From contig CAJQKB010000017.1 in assembly GCA_905478775.1 (NCBI GenBank), forward strand, positions 1 to 64,000: a DNA stretch of 64,000 nt, in the 5' to 3' direction. Both the position numbers and the translations under genes were made by a program. This document shows, in pieces, positions 37,097 to 46,393 of this stretch (position 1 is the stretch's first letter; every line of letters begins with the position of its first letter). The notes under the pieces are model-generated. The model searched no databases, was not told where the DNA came from, and saw only the letters and a list, made by a program, of their open reading frames with translations. Source of the stretch: an uncultured Opitutales bacterium (GTDB lineage: Bacteria > Verrucomicrobiota > Verrucomicrobiia > Opitutales > Seribacteraceae).

Positions 37097-38083
37097 TTGA
37101 AAAAGAAAAAGGCAGATTTACAAATCTCACTTTTCCCATTTCTTAGCATTTTAGCCTGTGTAATTGGGATTTTAACTTTGATGATTACTGCAATTGTAAT
37201 CGCTCAAATCGACCCTGAGGCGGTAAATGAGAAGATAGAAACTGCATTGGAAGAGGATGATGAATTTCAAAAAGAAATTGCAGAAAAAAAGAAGGAAATT
37301 CAAAATCTAAAAGAAGAAATAAAAGATATTAAGGAAAATCCGAGGCAAAAAATTGATCCTAAACTGAAAGACCGGCTTAAAAAAGAAATTTTGACATTAG
37401 CAAAGCAGGCGGAAAAGAGACAAATTGAAGATAAGCAGAGTAAGATAATTCTAGGCGAGGTCGTAAAAATAAAAAGTGAATTGGCTAAGTTGATGAAAAA
37501 CTTGGAGGTTGCAGAAGACGAATGGGAGTTGATGAAGGAACCGGAGAAATTGGCGACGATGGTCATAAAACAGGCTGGATCTGGTAATGGAGGTGATTTG
37601 GAACCAACTTTTATCGAATGTCACGAAAGGGGAATCAAGGTATATGATAAGAACGGTAAGTCTTTTGAAGTATTAACAGATCAAATCTCCAAAAATACCA
37701 AATTAAAAAGTGTTATTCAAAAAGTGGCGAAGGAAGGCCCATATCGAATATGGAGGAGTTCTCAGGGAACAGAAATGGATGCTCGTTTCGTACAACGTGA
37801 TGGTAGTAAAATTACCTTAAAAGATAAGCAGGGCAGAGAGATTAAGCTTACAGCTCTTCAGTTGGCACCGAGTTCGAGAAGGGCGATTTATAAATACGAT
37901 GAGGCAAGAAAATTAAAATTACCTGATCCAGAAGCGCGTTACATAATTTTTCTGTTACGATCAAAAGGTTTTTCTTCTTGGTATAGAACTACTTTAATTT
38001 GTGAGGCTATCAGGTGTAAGTTCGGTCAAATCCCTCTAGACGGAGATGGTGAAATTGACCTTTCCCTTTTTCTTGGATCGTGA
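37097..38083 (+). CDS. ExbD-like membrane protein with SHD1-like domain (Ser variant)
   Basis: The 328-residue product starts with TTG. It has a short basic tail, one membrane helix (about 11-36, LFPFLSILACVIGILTLMIT), a coiled coil (about 45-150) and a C-terminal part that includes a segment resembling the SLA1 homology domain 1 (about 216-264: YRIWRSSQGTEMDARF ... GREIKLTALQLA). At position 17 it has Ser where ExbD/TolR/MotB has the proton-carrying Asp. The stop overlaps the next start (GTGA). It likely pairs with the next protein in the ExbB-like ring. Confidence 0.82.
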   Translation: MKKKKADLQISLFPFLSILACVIGILTLMITAIVIAQIDPEAVNEKIETALEEDDEFQKEIAEKKKEIQNLKEEIKDIKENPRQKIDPKLKDRLKKEILTLAKQAEKRQIEDKQSKIILGEVVKIKSELAKLMKNLEVAEDEWELMKEPEKLATMVIKQAGSGNGGDLEPTFIECHERGIKVYDKNGKSFEVLTDQISKNTKLKSVIQKVAKEGPYRIWRSSQGTEMDARFVQRDGSKITLKDKQGREIKLTALQLAPSSRRAIYKYDEARKLKLPDPEARYIIFLLRSKGFSSWYRTTLICEAIRCKFGQIPLDGDGEIDLSLFLGS

Positions 38084-39159
38084 GAAAGAAAAAGAAAGAT
38101 GATATCGGCAGCCTTGATTCTTTATTGGATACAATAACTACTGTCGTTGGAATCCTCATTATTCTGCTTATTGTGGTTCAACTTGGAGCCGGCTCGGCAG
38201 TGAAGAGGATTGTAGATGAGAAGAAGGAAGAAAACTCGATCGAACTGATGGAGTTGGCAATGAAGCAATTTGAGGATCAGAAAAAAAATCTCAATGAAGA
38301 AAAGAAAAGGTTACAACTTCAACAGGCTTCTCAGAATAAAGATCAACAAAAACTGATTGAGGAAATTAGTGAGTTGGAAAAAGAGTTATCTGATAAAAAA
38401 AAAGGCATGCCCCCTGTCCCTCCACCACTCCAAAACCTTCGCCAAGAGAAAAGTAAGCTCTTTAATCAAAAAAATTCAATCGAAGTAAAATTTCGAAAAG
38501 TGAAGGGTCTTCTTTCTTCGGGTACAGACCAAAATTCAAAATCTATGAGCAAAGATATCAGCCTGCCAGATCCAAAGCCGGCAGTTCCTGGTTCAAAACC
38601 TTTTCGATTTTTGTGTCGAGAGGGAATGATCTATCCAATTAATGAATCAATGTTGTACGCTCGTATAAAATCTGCACTTACCAAGTCCGGACCCAAGCCA
38701 AATAAAGATGGAGAATATGATAGTTCAGCTTTCATAAATTTCATTCATTCACAGAAGATTAGTACTTCCTTTTTTACAGTTAAGGTTAGTGTAGATGGAG
38801 GGAAGGTGATGAGGTTTACAGTGGAAAGAAAAAGGGCGGCAGGGGAGGGTGAAATGGAGCTGGTAAAACCGAGCTCAGAATACTTGAAGGCTTTAGCCGG
38901 AATTAGTCCCAAGACCCATTACCTTTTATTTGAAGTTTTCCCGGACAGTTTTGGTACCTATCTCAGTGCCCGGGAATTATCAAATGGGAGAAAGTTCCCC
39001 GCGGGTTGGAAACCCGCGAATCGATCCAATGATTGGTGGGGCTTTGACTGGGGGTATCGCGCCATAGGTAGAAAAGCAATGATCGCAGCTCGTACAAAGC
39101 CAAAATCTGCTACCGGCAAGCCTGTTCCTGCTAAGAAACCGGCTAATGTGTTGGACTAG
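38080..39159 (+). CDS. ExbD-like membrane protein (Asp variant)
   Basis: The 359-residue product starts with GTG. It begins RKKKKDDIGSLDSLLDTITT, which lines up without gaps with the first 28 residues of the previous protein, but has Asp17 where that one has Ser17. A membrane helix (about 14-38) leads into a coiled coil (about 45-105) and a soluble C-terminal domain (about 175-320), then a Lys/Pro-rich tail. This one carries the expected protonatable residue. Its stop codon shares a CTAG palindrome with the stop of pgi on the other strand. Confidence 0.85.
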   Translation: MRKKKKDDIGSLDSLLDTITTVVGILIILLIVVQLGAGSAVKRIVDEKKEENSIELMELAMKQFEDQKKNLNEEKKRLQLQQASQNKDQQKLIEEISELEKELSDKKKGMPPVPPPLQNLRQEKSKLFNQKNSIEVKFRKVKGLLSSGTDQNSKSMSKDISLPDPKPAVPGSKPFRFLCREGMIYPINESMLYARIKSALTKSGPKPNKDGEYDSSAFINFIHSQKISTSFFTVKVSVDGGKVMRFTVERKRAAGEGEMELVKPSSEYLKALAGISPKTHYLLFEVFPDSFGTYLSARELSNGRKFPAGWKPANRSNDWWGFDWGYRAIGRKAMIAARTKPKSATGKPVPAKKPANVLD

Positions 39160-40724
39160 CTTGCGAAGAAAAGATCTTCCAAAGTACTCTCTCCGCTTTT
39201 ACGTTCGAAAATATTGGGTTGGTTTATCACTAAACTTTCCAAAATCTTATAGACCCATCCTATTTTTTCTTGCTGTCCTATTTCATCCGCAATCTGTGTG
39301 GCTGTTTGTCCTGTACCTTGATTTGCATTTAGGTGTCGAATAATCAACTTCCTTACCTCTAAAACTGCAGATGCCGCTTTTTTCCCTGCTTCAACGCCAG
39401 GCTGATGGTAAGCATTAATACCGGTTAGTGTGGCATAAAGACCAACAGCTCGTTCAAATAATGCAATCAATCGACCAATCGCAGCTGGGGTTATCTCAGT
39501 AATAGTGAGAGTCACTGATTTCCGCTCTTTTTCATACAGTGCATCGCGGGTACCGAGGAAAAAACCATGCAGATAATCTCCGGAGCTCATTCCATCCTCA
39601 TCCACATCAATAGAGGGAGAATCACGATGTTTCAGTACTTCTATAAAGGTGGCAAAAAAATTGGGAACTCCTTCACGCAATTGTTGGACATAGGCATGCT
39701 GATCAGTTGATCCTTTATTTCCGTATACTGAAATTCCCTGGTGTACAATATTCCCTGCCAAATCTTTCTCCTTACCAAGGGATTCCATGATGAGTTGCTG
39801 CAAGTATTTGGCAAATAGCTCAAGCCTGTCTTTGTAGGGTAGAATCACCATATCCTTTTTCCCTTTTCCTCCGGTAAGAAAGTGCCAGGAAAGAGCGAGC
39901 ATGGCCGCGGGGTTTTTGCGAAATTCAGAATTCCTGGTCAATTCATCCATTTCTGCTGCTCCGTCAAGAAACGAGTCGATATTGATTCCCTGAAGGGCTG
40001 CTGGCAATAATCCTACCGCCGCAGTCTCACTAGTTCTTCCGCCCACCCAATCCCACATTGGAATGAAATCAAGCCACCCCTTTTTTTGTGAATAATCATA
40101 AAGTTTGCTTCCCAGTCCAGTGACTGCAATGGCATGTTTTGAAAAGTCCAGCCCCGATTCTGAAAAGGCATGTTCAGCTTCAAGCATTCCATTCCGCGTT
40201 TCTGCGGTACCGCCAGACTTTGAAATAACAAGCACAAGAGTGGTCTGGAGCGCGGTTCCAATTTCCGATAAAGTAAGGTCAATCCCGTCCGGGTCAGTAT
40301 TATCAAAAAAGTGAACTTTTAGTTTATCTTCTTCTGGGTGCCCTAATGCTCTGCCCACAAATTGGGGTCCTAATGCGGATCCTCCAATTCCTATTACCAA
40401 CAGGTCGGTAAAAGAGCCATTGGGTGATTGAAGAACTCCGGAATGCACCTGTTCAGAAACTTGTTTAACTTTTTCCAGTGTTTCGCGGATCACCGTTGTC
40501 AGTTCATCAGTGGGAGCGAGATCGGGATTTCGTAACCAATAGTGACCGACCATTCTGTTTTCATCGGGATTGGAGATGGCACCTCCTTCCAATTCATTCA
40601 TTTGCTCCAGTGCACTTGCAATTGGTTGAGCCATAGAAGAAAGATAGTCTTCCGAAAAGTCGACAAAAGAGAAATCGGCCCAGAACTGAGCTTTTTGATG
40701 TGAAAGATAAAAAGATTGTTTCAT
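39156..40724 (-). CDS. pgi: Glucose-6-phosphate isomerase
   Basis: Pgi interconverts glucose-6-phosphate and fructose-6-phosphate. The 522-residue protein has the sugar isomerase (SIS) stretches GIGGSALGPQFVGRAL, DNTDPDGIDLTL and VLVISKSGGTAETRNG, plus DQHAYVQQLREG with the catalytic Lys/His region later. It resembles the shorter bacterial Pgi group. It follows ilvD by only six bases, so the two are probably co-transcribed. Confidence 0.95.
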   Translation of the reverse strand: MKQSFYLSHQKAQFWADFSFVDFSEDYLSSMAQPIASALEQMNELEGGAISNPDENRMVGHYWLRNPDLAPTDELTTVIRETLEKVKQVSEQVHSGVLQSPNGSFTDLLVIGIGGSALGPQFVGRALGHPEEDKLKVHFFDNTDPDGIDLTLSEIGTALQTTLVLVISKSGGTAETRNGMLEAEHAFSESGLDFSKHAIAVTGLGSKLYDYSQKKGWLDFIPMWDWVGGRTSETAAVGLLPAALQGINIDSFLDGAAEMDELTRNSEFRKNPAAMLALSWHFLTGGKGKKDMVILPYKDRLELFAKYLQQLIMESLGKEKDLAGNIVHQGISVYGNKGSTDQHAYVQQLREGVPNFFATFIEVLKHRDSPSIDVDEDGMSSGDYLHGFFLGTRDALYEKERKSVTLTITEITPAAIGRLIALFERAVGLYATLTGINAYHQPGVEAGKKAASAVLEVRKLIIRHLNANQGTGQTATQIADEIGQQEKIGWVYKILESLVINQPNIFERKSGESTLEDLFFAS

Positions 40725-40730
40725 AGTTTT

Positions 40731-42422
40731 TTAAAATTGATCGGTGATTGCTCCTTGTGATGCAGAGCTTACCAGCTTTGCATATTTTGCTAAAACCCCC
40801 CTGTTTTCCTTAGGCTCCGGTATTTTCCAATTGCTTTTGCGTACTCTCATTTCTTCTTCAGATAAATCGAGGGAAAGTTCGTTATTTTCTGCATCTATTG
40901 TAATAATATCATCATTTTGAAGCAGACCGAGCGGTCCTCCTATCGCTGCTTCCGGAGTAACATGTCCCACGACAAAACCGTGACTGCCTCCAGAAAAACG
41001 ACCATCTGTAATAAGGGCAACTTCCTTCCCCAGCCCTTTTCCCATAATTGCTGAAGTGGGCGAAAGCATTTCCCGCATTCCTGGACCGCCGACTGGTCCC
41101 TCATTTCGGATCACAATTACATGACCTGCTTTTACTTCACCTTCCAAAATACCACGTAATGACGCCTCTTCTGATTCAAATATAATTGCTTTACCGGTAA
41201 ACTTGAGCCCTTCTTTTCCAGTAATTTTAGCAACCGCACCATCTGGTGCTAGGTTACCGTATAAAATTCGAAGATGGCTGTCTTTTTTGATTGGATCATT
41301 AAACGGCCGGACCAAGTCCTGACCACTCGGGTAGGGGGCATAGGGAGTTGCATCTTTCACATTTTCGGCAAGTGTTTTGCCCGTAACAGTGATACAGTCT
41401 CCGTGTAAAAGCCCTTCTTCAAGTAGTGTTTTGAGTAAAGGGCGCAAGCCCCCAATACGAACAAAATGGGACATGTTATATTTACCGCTTGGTTTTAGGT
41501 CACAAAGAACAGGGACCCTTTTTCCAATTTCAGTAAAATCATCTAAGTCTAACTTTACATCAGCAGAATGTGCCATCGCCAATAAATGAAGCACTGCATT
41601 TGTTGACCCGCCCAGCGTGATCACAACAGTTATAGCGTTTTCAAATGCTTCCCTCGTCATTATATCCCGAGGTTTAATATCGAGTTCAATTAAGTTGACT
41701 ACCGCAGCTCCGGCATCTTTGGCATCCAATTTTTTTTCATCTGAAATCGCTAATTGAGCAGAACTATCTGGAAGGCTCATACCCAATGCTTCAATTGCAG
41801 ACGACATTGTGTTGGCAGTGTACATTCCTCCGCATGAACCCGGTCCAGGGATCGCTTTTTTTTCAATGGCAGTGAGTTCTTCTTTATCAATTACTCCCCC
41901 CGCATGTGAGCCTACGGCTTCGAATACGGATACGATATCAAGATTTTTTTCCTTGTGTAGACCGGGTAATATAGTGCCTCCGTAGACAAAAATACCGGGT
42001 CTGTTGAGTCGCGCGAGTGCCATTACGCAGGCGGGCATATTTTTATCACATCCTCCTATCGCAACTAATCCATCCATTCCCTCCGCACCAACCACTGTCT
42101 CAATTGAATCTGCGATTACCTCGCGGGAAACAAGAGAATAGCGCATACCAGGTGTTCCCATGCTAATGCCATCTGATACTGTAATTGTGCCAAAGGGGAC
42201 TGCTTTCCCTCCCGCTTGGTCTACCCCTTCAACGGATGCTTTTCCTAATTCGTCCAAATGAGAATTACACGGTGTTACCATACTCCAGGCTGAGCATACT
42301 GCTACTTGTGGTTTTTCGAAATCTTCATCTTCGAAGCCAACGGCTCGTAACATGGAGCGATTAGGGGCACGATCATTTCCATCAACTACGATGGAGGAAA
42401 AGTTGCGGTTGCATGAATTCAT
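40731..42422 (-). CDS. ilvD: Dihydroxy-acid dehydratase
   Basis: IlvD makes the 2-oxo acid precursors of valine and isoleucine using an iron-sulfur cluster. The 563-residue protein has the cluster ligands in [10 protein letters not shown] and [15 protein letters not shown], plus KRGPVGGPG-type and [10 protein letters not shown] stretches near the C-terminus. Length is normal. It diverges from pheA with 93 bases between. No branched-chain leader peptide or attenuator was evident upstream. Confidence 0.97.
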   Translation of the reverse strand: MNSCNRNFSSIVVDGNDRAPNRSMLRAVGFEDEDFEKPQVAVCSAWSMVTPCNSHLDELGKASVEGVDQAGGKAVPFGTITVSDGISMGTPGMRYSLVSREVIADSIETVVGAEGMDGLVAIGGCDKNMPACVMALARLNRPGIFVYGGTILPGLHKEKNLDIVSVFEAVGSHAGGVIDKEELTAIEKKAIPGPGSCGGMYTANTMSSAIEALGMSLPDSSAQLAISDEKKLDAKDAGAAVVNLIELDIKPRDIMTREAFENAITVVITLGGSTNAVLHLLAMAHSADVKLDLDDFTEIGKRVPVLCDLKPSGKYNMSHFVRIGGLRPLLKTLLEEGLLHGDCITVTGKTLAENVKDATPYAPYPSGQDLVRPFNDPIKKDSHLRILYGNLAPDGAVAKITGKEGLKFTGKAIIFESEEASLRGILEGEVKAGHVIVIRNEGPVGGPGMREMLSPTSAIMGKGLGKEVALITDGRFSGGSHGFVVGHVTPEAAIGGPLGLLQNDDIITIDAENNELSLDLSEEEMRVRKSNWKIPEPKENRGVLAKYAKLVSSASQGAITDQF

Positions 42423-42515
42423 TTAATAGGATTATGATTTGATTTGGCTTTGAATCAAGTTAGATAAAGACTAGCGAAAACAATCAATATCTTCTTCATT
42501 CGCAACAACCTTTTT

Positions 42516-43595
42516 TTGAAAAATACAAATCTAGAGTCCTTAAGGGACGAAATTGATGGGGTCGACTCGCAAATAGTCGGGTTGCTCAATCAGCGTGTAC
42601 AAGCAGCTGCCAAGATTGGTCGCATTAAAGAAGAGTTGGGTGTGGATCCCTATGATCCTGCTCGCGAGGAACAGGTCTTTGAAAAGTTAGAAAATTTAAA
42701 TGCGGGTCCGTTAACCAAAGATTCTCTCCAGGTGATTTACCGCGAAGTTATTTCTGCCTCCATTGCGTTAGAGAAAAAATTAATAATCGGTTACTTAGGA
42801 CCTGAAGCAACTTACACGCACCAAGCGGCGGTAAATAATTTTGGGTCTACCTTAGAATATCATCCATTACCCGACATTCCCGATGTGTTTCAAGCAGTGG
42901 AAGCAGGTGAATGTGACTATGGAGTTGTGCCCATAGAAAATTCTACAGAGGGTGCAGTGAATCGTTCGTTAGACCTACTGGTGGAAAGTGAATTAACAAT
43001 TGTGGCACAAGTTTACCTGAAGGTTGAACATTCCCTTTTTAGCTTTTCTTCCTTGGAAGAGATTCTGGAGGTCCGATCCAAAGACCAGGCACTCGCCCAA
43101 TGTAGTGATTGGTTACGACGTAATTTACCCAACGCACGCTTAGTTCCCTATTCGAGTACTGCAGAAGCGGTAAAGAGCTTGTCGCCTGATTCTTCCATAG
43201 CTGCAATTGCAGGTAGCTTGGCGGGCCGAATTTATACGGTGCCCAGTCAAGCCGAGGGAATTCAGGATCGAAAGAACAATGTAACCCGCTTTCTTGTGGT
43301 GGCGCGCAAACCCTTACCACAGCGGGATGGGGTAAAGTATCGAACGAGTTTGGTTCTCTCTCTGCCTGATCAAATTGGTGCATTGCAAAACGCATTGAAG
43401 CCATTCTCTGATCGTGAGCTTAATTTGTGTAAGATTGAATCACGTCCCAGTCGGTTGAAGAGATGGGATTATTATTTCTTCGTAGATTTCATTGGACATC
43501 GTGAAGATAAGAAAGTGAAAGAAGTAATGGACGAGCTTGAAAAAGCCTGCCCATTGATGAAGTTTCTTGGAAGTTACCCCGAAGGGAGTTCCTGA
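42516..43595 (+). CDS. pheA: Chorismate mutase / prephenate dehydratase
   Basis: The bifunctional enzyme turns chorismate to prephenate to phenylpyruvate. The 359-residue protein has an AroQ-type chorismate mutase domain (residues 1-85: LESLRDEIDGVDSQIVGLLN), a prephenate dehydratase domain (about 88-270; YLGPEATYTHQAA, PIENSTEGAVNRSLDLL, NNVTRFLVVA) and a C-terminal ACT domain with the Phe-binding ESRPSR motif, so feedback control by Phe is likely. The start is TTG; no other Met is near. Confidence 0.96.
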   Translation: MKNTNLESLRDEIDGVDSQIVGLLNQRVQAAAKIGRIKEELGVDPYDPAREEQVFEKLENLNAGPLTKDSLQVIYREVISASIALEKKLIIGYLGPEATYTHQAAVNNFGSTLEYHPLPDIPDVFQAVEAGECDYGVVPIENSTEGAVNRSLDLLVESELTIVAQVYLKVEHSLFSFSSLEEILEVRSKDQALAQCSDWLRRNLPNARLVPYSSTAEAVKSLSPDSSIAAIAGSLAGRIYTVPSQAEGIQDRKNNVTRFLVVARKPLPQRDGVKYRTSLVLSLPDQIGALQNALKPFSDRELNLCKIESRPSRLKRWDYYFFVDFIGHREDKKVKEVMDELEKACPLMKFLGSYPEGSS

Positions 43596-43607
43596 GACTT
43601 CCTTTAT

Positions 43608-44108
43608 TTAAAAAAACAAGACTGATAAGTCTTGGTTTGGATTTGCATTGTGCAAAACTAGTTCCTCGATAAAGGAGCGTAGGTTTTGATAATCTTTTTC
43701 TTTTTTGGCAGTCCACCTTTTATTTCGATTCATCAAAGATTCTTTAAGACCAGATACGAGGAGTAATCCCCTAAAAGTATTCTGAAAACAATGAATTGAT
43801 TCGAGTACAGATGCCCGAACCCACAAGGGTTCAATTGCGGAGACACGGGCATTCCAGTGAGTGTAGTTTAAATTTCTCTTATTGGGGAAATGAAAACGAA
43901 CTACTTGTTCAATACAATGCTCAAAAGACTGCACAGGCATTTGCCGCATCTCATCGTTTTCTCGTAAAAATGAGAGCGTCCTTTGCAACTGCAAGGTTTC
44001 TTCACGCGTAGAAGCACTTCCGATAACGGAAAATAGAGCGTTTAGATTTTGTAGTCTTGTATAATCGTCTTTTTTAACCGCCGTTTTTGTCACCCTTTTT
44101 GTTACCAC
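43608..44108 (-). CDS. Protein of unknown function overlapping nrdR
   Basis: The 166-residue basic product (GTG start) has no signal or membrane helix and is mostly helical. It begins 35 bases inside the end of nrdR and ends next to the convergent pheA. I could not place it in a family. Its position at the end of the arginine-nrdR group suggests transcription with it. The codon use looks like that of the neighbouring genes, so I think it is real. Confidence 0.65.
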   Translation of the reverse strand: MVTKRVTKTAVKKDDYTRLQNLNALFSVIGSASTREETLQLQRTLSFLRENDEMRQMPVQSFEHCIEQVVRFHFPNKRNLNYTHWNARVSAIEPLWVRASVLESIHCFQNTFRGLLLVSGLKESLMNRNKRWTAKKEKDYQNLRSFIEELVLHNANPNQDLSVLFF

Positions 44109-44547
44109 CCAAGTTAACTAATTCCTCCACGAATTGAGATATTCCCATAAAATCCTCATAAAAGCTTGCGTACCTAAGCCATGCGACACCATCCACATTT
44201 TTGAGTCGCAACATAATCGCATCTGCAATTGCTCGGCTTGGCACTTCGCTATCAAATTCACTTTCAATTTGTCGAAGCGTTTGAGAGAGAAGTCCATTAA
44301 TCTGCTCGGCATCAATCGGACGCTTTGCAATCGCACGCCTTAAACCGGTGGCAAGTTTTGTACGATCAAAACTTTCCCTTCGCCCGTCCCTTTTCACTAC
44401 TACGAGATCTTCACGCAGAATTTCTTCAATAGTAGAAAACCGGTAACCACAACCTTGACATTCGCGACGACGACGAGTCGACGCAATTTTTCCAGCTCTT
44501 GTATCAAGAACTTTCAGGTCATCGGATGAGCATTTAGGACAATGCAT
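44074..44547 (-). CDS. nrdR: Transcriptional repressor NrdR
   Basis: NrdR is the zinc-ribbon, ATP-cone repressor of ribonucleotide reductase genes. The 157-residue protein has the N-terminal zinc ribbon (MHCPKCSSD ... ECQGCGYRF, with four Cys) and an ATP-cone (VVKRDGRRESFDRTKLATGL). Length is normal. No nrd genes are in the window, so its targets lie elsewhere. Confidence 0.97.
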   Translation of the reverse strand: MHCPKCSSDDLKVLDTRAGKIASTRRRRECQGCGYRFSTIEEILREDLVVVKRDGRRESFDRTKLATGLRRAIAKRPIDAEQINGLLSQTLRQIESEFDSEVPSRAIADAIMLRLKNVDGVAWLRYASFYEDFMGISQFVEELVNLGGNKKGDKNGG

Positions 44548-44588
44548 TAACGATTAAGGATTCCACTTTCCACACACACATGAATCTT

Positions 44589-45158
44589 CTAACAGACTTC
44601 TAGGAAGTTCTTCAAGATCATAATTCCCTTTTCTGTTGCGAGCGATTCGGGATGGAACTGAACACCCCAAATGGGAAGGCTGGTATGTTCGATTCCCATA
44701 ATTTCTCCCTCTTTCGTTTCTGCGGTAACTTTTAAGCATTTAGGCAGGCTGGATCGTTCAGCAATCAGAGAATGGTATCGGGTTGCGGTGAGAGGGTTGG
44801 GTAAATCTTTAAACAGGTTCTTTGCATCGTGCTGGATTGGCGAAGTTTTGCCATGCATCAAACGATCAGCCCTTACGATTTTCCCCCCAAATGCCTGTGC
44901 AACACATTGATGCCCTAGGCAAACACCGAATATCGGCTTGATGCCTTGCAGTTTTTGAATGATTTCAAGACTGATACCGGCACGGTCCGGATTACAGGGA
45001 CCGGGCGAAATTACAATTCCATCAAATTGGTCGACTTGAAGTTCTTCTATAGAAATTGCATCATTACGAAATACCTCAACCGTGGCATTCAATTGTCCAA
45101 AGTATTGAACCAAGTTGTAGGTAAATGAATCGTAGTTATCAATAACGAGAAGATTCAT
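44589..45158 (-). CDS. trpG: Anthranilate/aminodeoxychorismate synthase glutamine amidotransferase
   Basis: This class I glutaminase gives ammonia to the chorismate-using partner (TrpE or PabB) for tryptophan or folate synthesis. The 189-residue protein has the catalytic Cys in [15 protein letters not shown] and the His-Glu pair in [11 protein letters not shown]. The same protein often serves both partners; none is encoded nearby, so the pathway is not fixed. It follows argG by seven bases. Confidence 0.92.
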   Translation of the reverse strand: MNLLVIDNYDSFTYNLVQYFGQLNATVEVFRNDAISIEELQVDQFDGIVISPGPCNPDRAGISLEIIQKLQGIKPIFGVCLGHQCVAQAFGGKIVRADRLMHGKTSPIQHDAKNLFKDLPNPLTATRYHSLIAERSSLPKCLKVTAETKEGEIMGIEHTSLPIWGVQFHPESLATEKGIMILKNFLEVC

Positions 45159-45165
45159 AATCGAG

Positions 45166-46389
45166 CTATCCTTTATAGCCTTGCTTGCGATTTCTTTCTT
45201 TTAAGCGCAATGCATTCAAGCGTATAAAACCTCCCGCATCTTCCGGTTGGTAATCGCTTTCGTCATCATCCATGGATGCGATTCCTTCGTCGTATAATGA
45301 AAAATCTGACTTTCGACCCACCGTGATTACATTTCCCTTGTACAGTTTTAATCGAATAATTCCGGATATAGTTTCTTGGCTTTTATCAATCAAAGCTTGT
45401 AGTGCTTCTCTTTCCGGAGCGAACCAAAATCCATAATATATTAACTCGGCATAACGAGGAACAAGTGAATCTCGTAAGTGCATTAAATCCCGGTCCATGG
45501 TAAGGGTTTCCATTTGACGATGGGCGTGGAGAAGTATTGTTCCGCCGGGGGTTTCATATACTCCCCGACTCTTCATGCCTACAAAGCGGTTTTCAACCAA
45601 GTCTACCCGGCCAATTCCATGCTTACCAGCAATCTTATTGAGTTGAACTATCACCTGAGAAGGGGTGAGTGCGTTTCCGTCAATCGCAACACAATTTCCT
45701 TTTTCGAAACTTAATTCAATATATTGTGCCTCATCCGGAGCCAGTTCAGGATCAACTGATAGTTTGTACATCTCGCGATTGTCAGGCGTTGTGGGATCAA
45801 ACCAAGGATCTTCAAGAATCCCGGCTTCGTAGGAAATATGCCACAGGTTTCGATCCATGGAATAGGGCTTGGACGCACTCGCTTCGACATCAATTTTATG
45901 GTCTTTACAATATTGAATCATCTCCTTGCGTCCGGGAAAGCGTTCTCTAAATGAGGCATCTCTCCAAGGGGCAAGTATAGTCAAGTCAGGAGCAAGGGCA
46001 GAAAAGGTAAGTTCGAAGCGGCATTGGTCATTTCCTTTCCCCGTTGCTCCGTGAGCCACTGCATTGGCATCGAATTCCCTCGCGATATCAATATGTGCCT
46101 TCGCGATTAAGGGTCGTGCGATAGAAGTCCCCAATAGGTATTGGGATTCATAGACCGCATTGCCCCGTACCATAGGATAAATGTAATCCTGTGCAAATTC
46201 ATCAACAAGATCCAGAGTACGATGTGCACTTGCACCAGTGGACATAGCTTTTTCTTCCAGTCCATCGAGCTCTTCTTCCTGACCTACATCCGCACAGTAG
46301 GTAATCACTTCTGCATTTTGTTCATTTGCGTACCAATGAACCAGCACTGAGGTGTCAAGACCTCCTGAATAAGCGAGAATAATTTTCAT
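45166..46389 (-). CDS. argG: Argininosuccinate synthase
   Basis: ArgG joins citrulline and aspartate using ATP. The 407-residue protein begins [18 protein letters not shown], the ATP pyrophosphatase P-loop, and has the family stretches [15 protein letters not shown] and [25 protein letters not shown]. Length is normal. It is sixth in the arginine gene row and starts five bases after argF ends. ArgH is not in the window. Confidence 0.97.
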   Translation of the reverse strand: MKIILAYSGGLDTSVLVHWYANEQNAEVITYCADVGQEEELDGLEEKAMSTGASAHRTLDLVDEFAQDYIYPMVRGNAVYESQYLLGTSIARPLIAKAHIDIAREFDANAVAHGATGKGNDQCRFELTFSALAPDLTILAPWRDASFRERFPGRKEMIQYCKDHKIDVEASASKPYSMDRNLWHISYEAGILEDPWFDPTTPDNREMYKLSVDPELAPDEAQYIELSFEKGNCVAIDGNALTPSQVIVQLNKIAGKHGIGRVDLVENRFVGMKSRGVYETPGGTILLHAHRQMETLTMDRDLMHLRDSLVPRYAELIYYGFWFAPEREALQALIDKSQETISGIIRLKLYKGNVITVGRKSDFSLYDEGIASMDDDESDYQPEDAGGFIRLNALRLKERNRKQGYKG

Positions 46390-46393
46390 AGAA

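Noticed and set aside
36007-39159. Zorya-type defence system
   Set aside because: The channel gene is MotA-like but no OmpA-like domain is seen on the partners and no helicase or nuclease partner is present.
36007-39159. Flagellar MotAB or TonB/Tol energy module
   Set aside because: No peptidoglycan-binding OmpA domain, no TonB, TolA, TolB or Pal gene nearby.
42423-42515. Leader peptide or riboswitch between ilvD and pheA
   Set aside because: Only 93 bases, no run of Phe, Ile, Leu or Val codons and no clear terminator hairpin.
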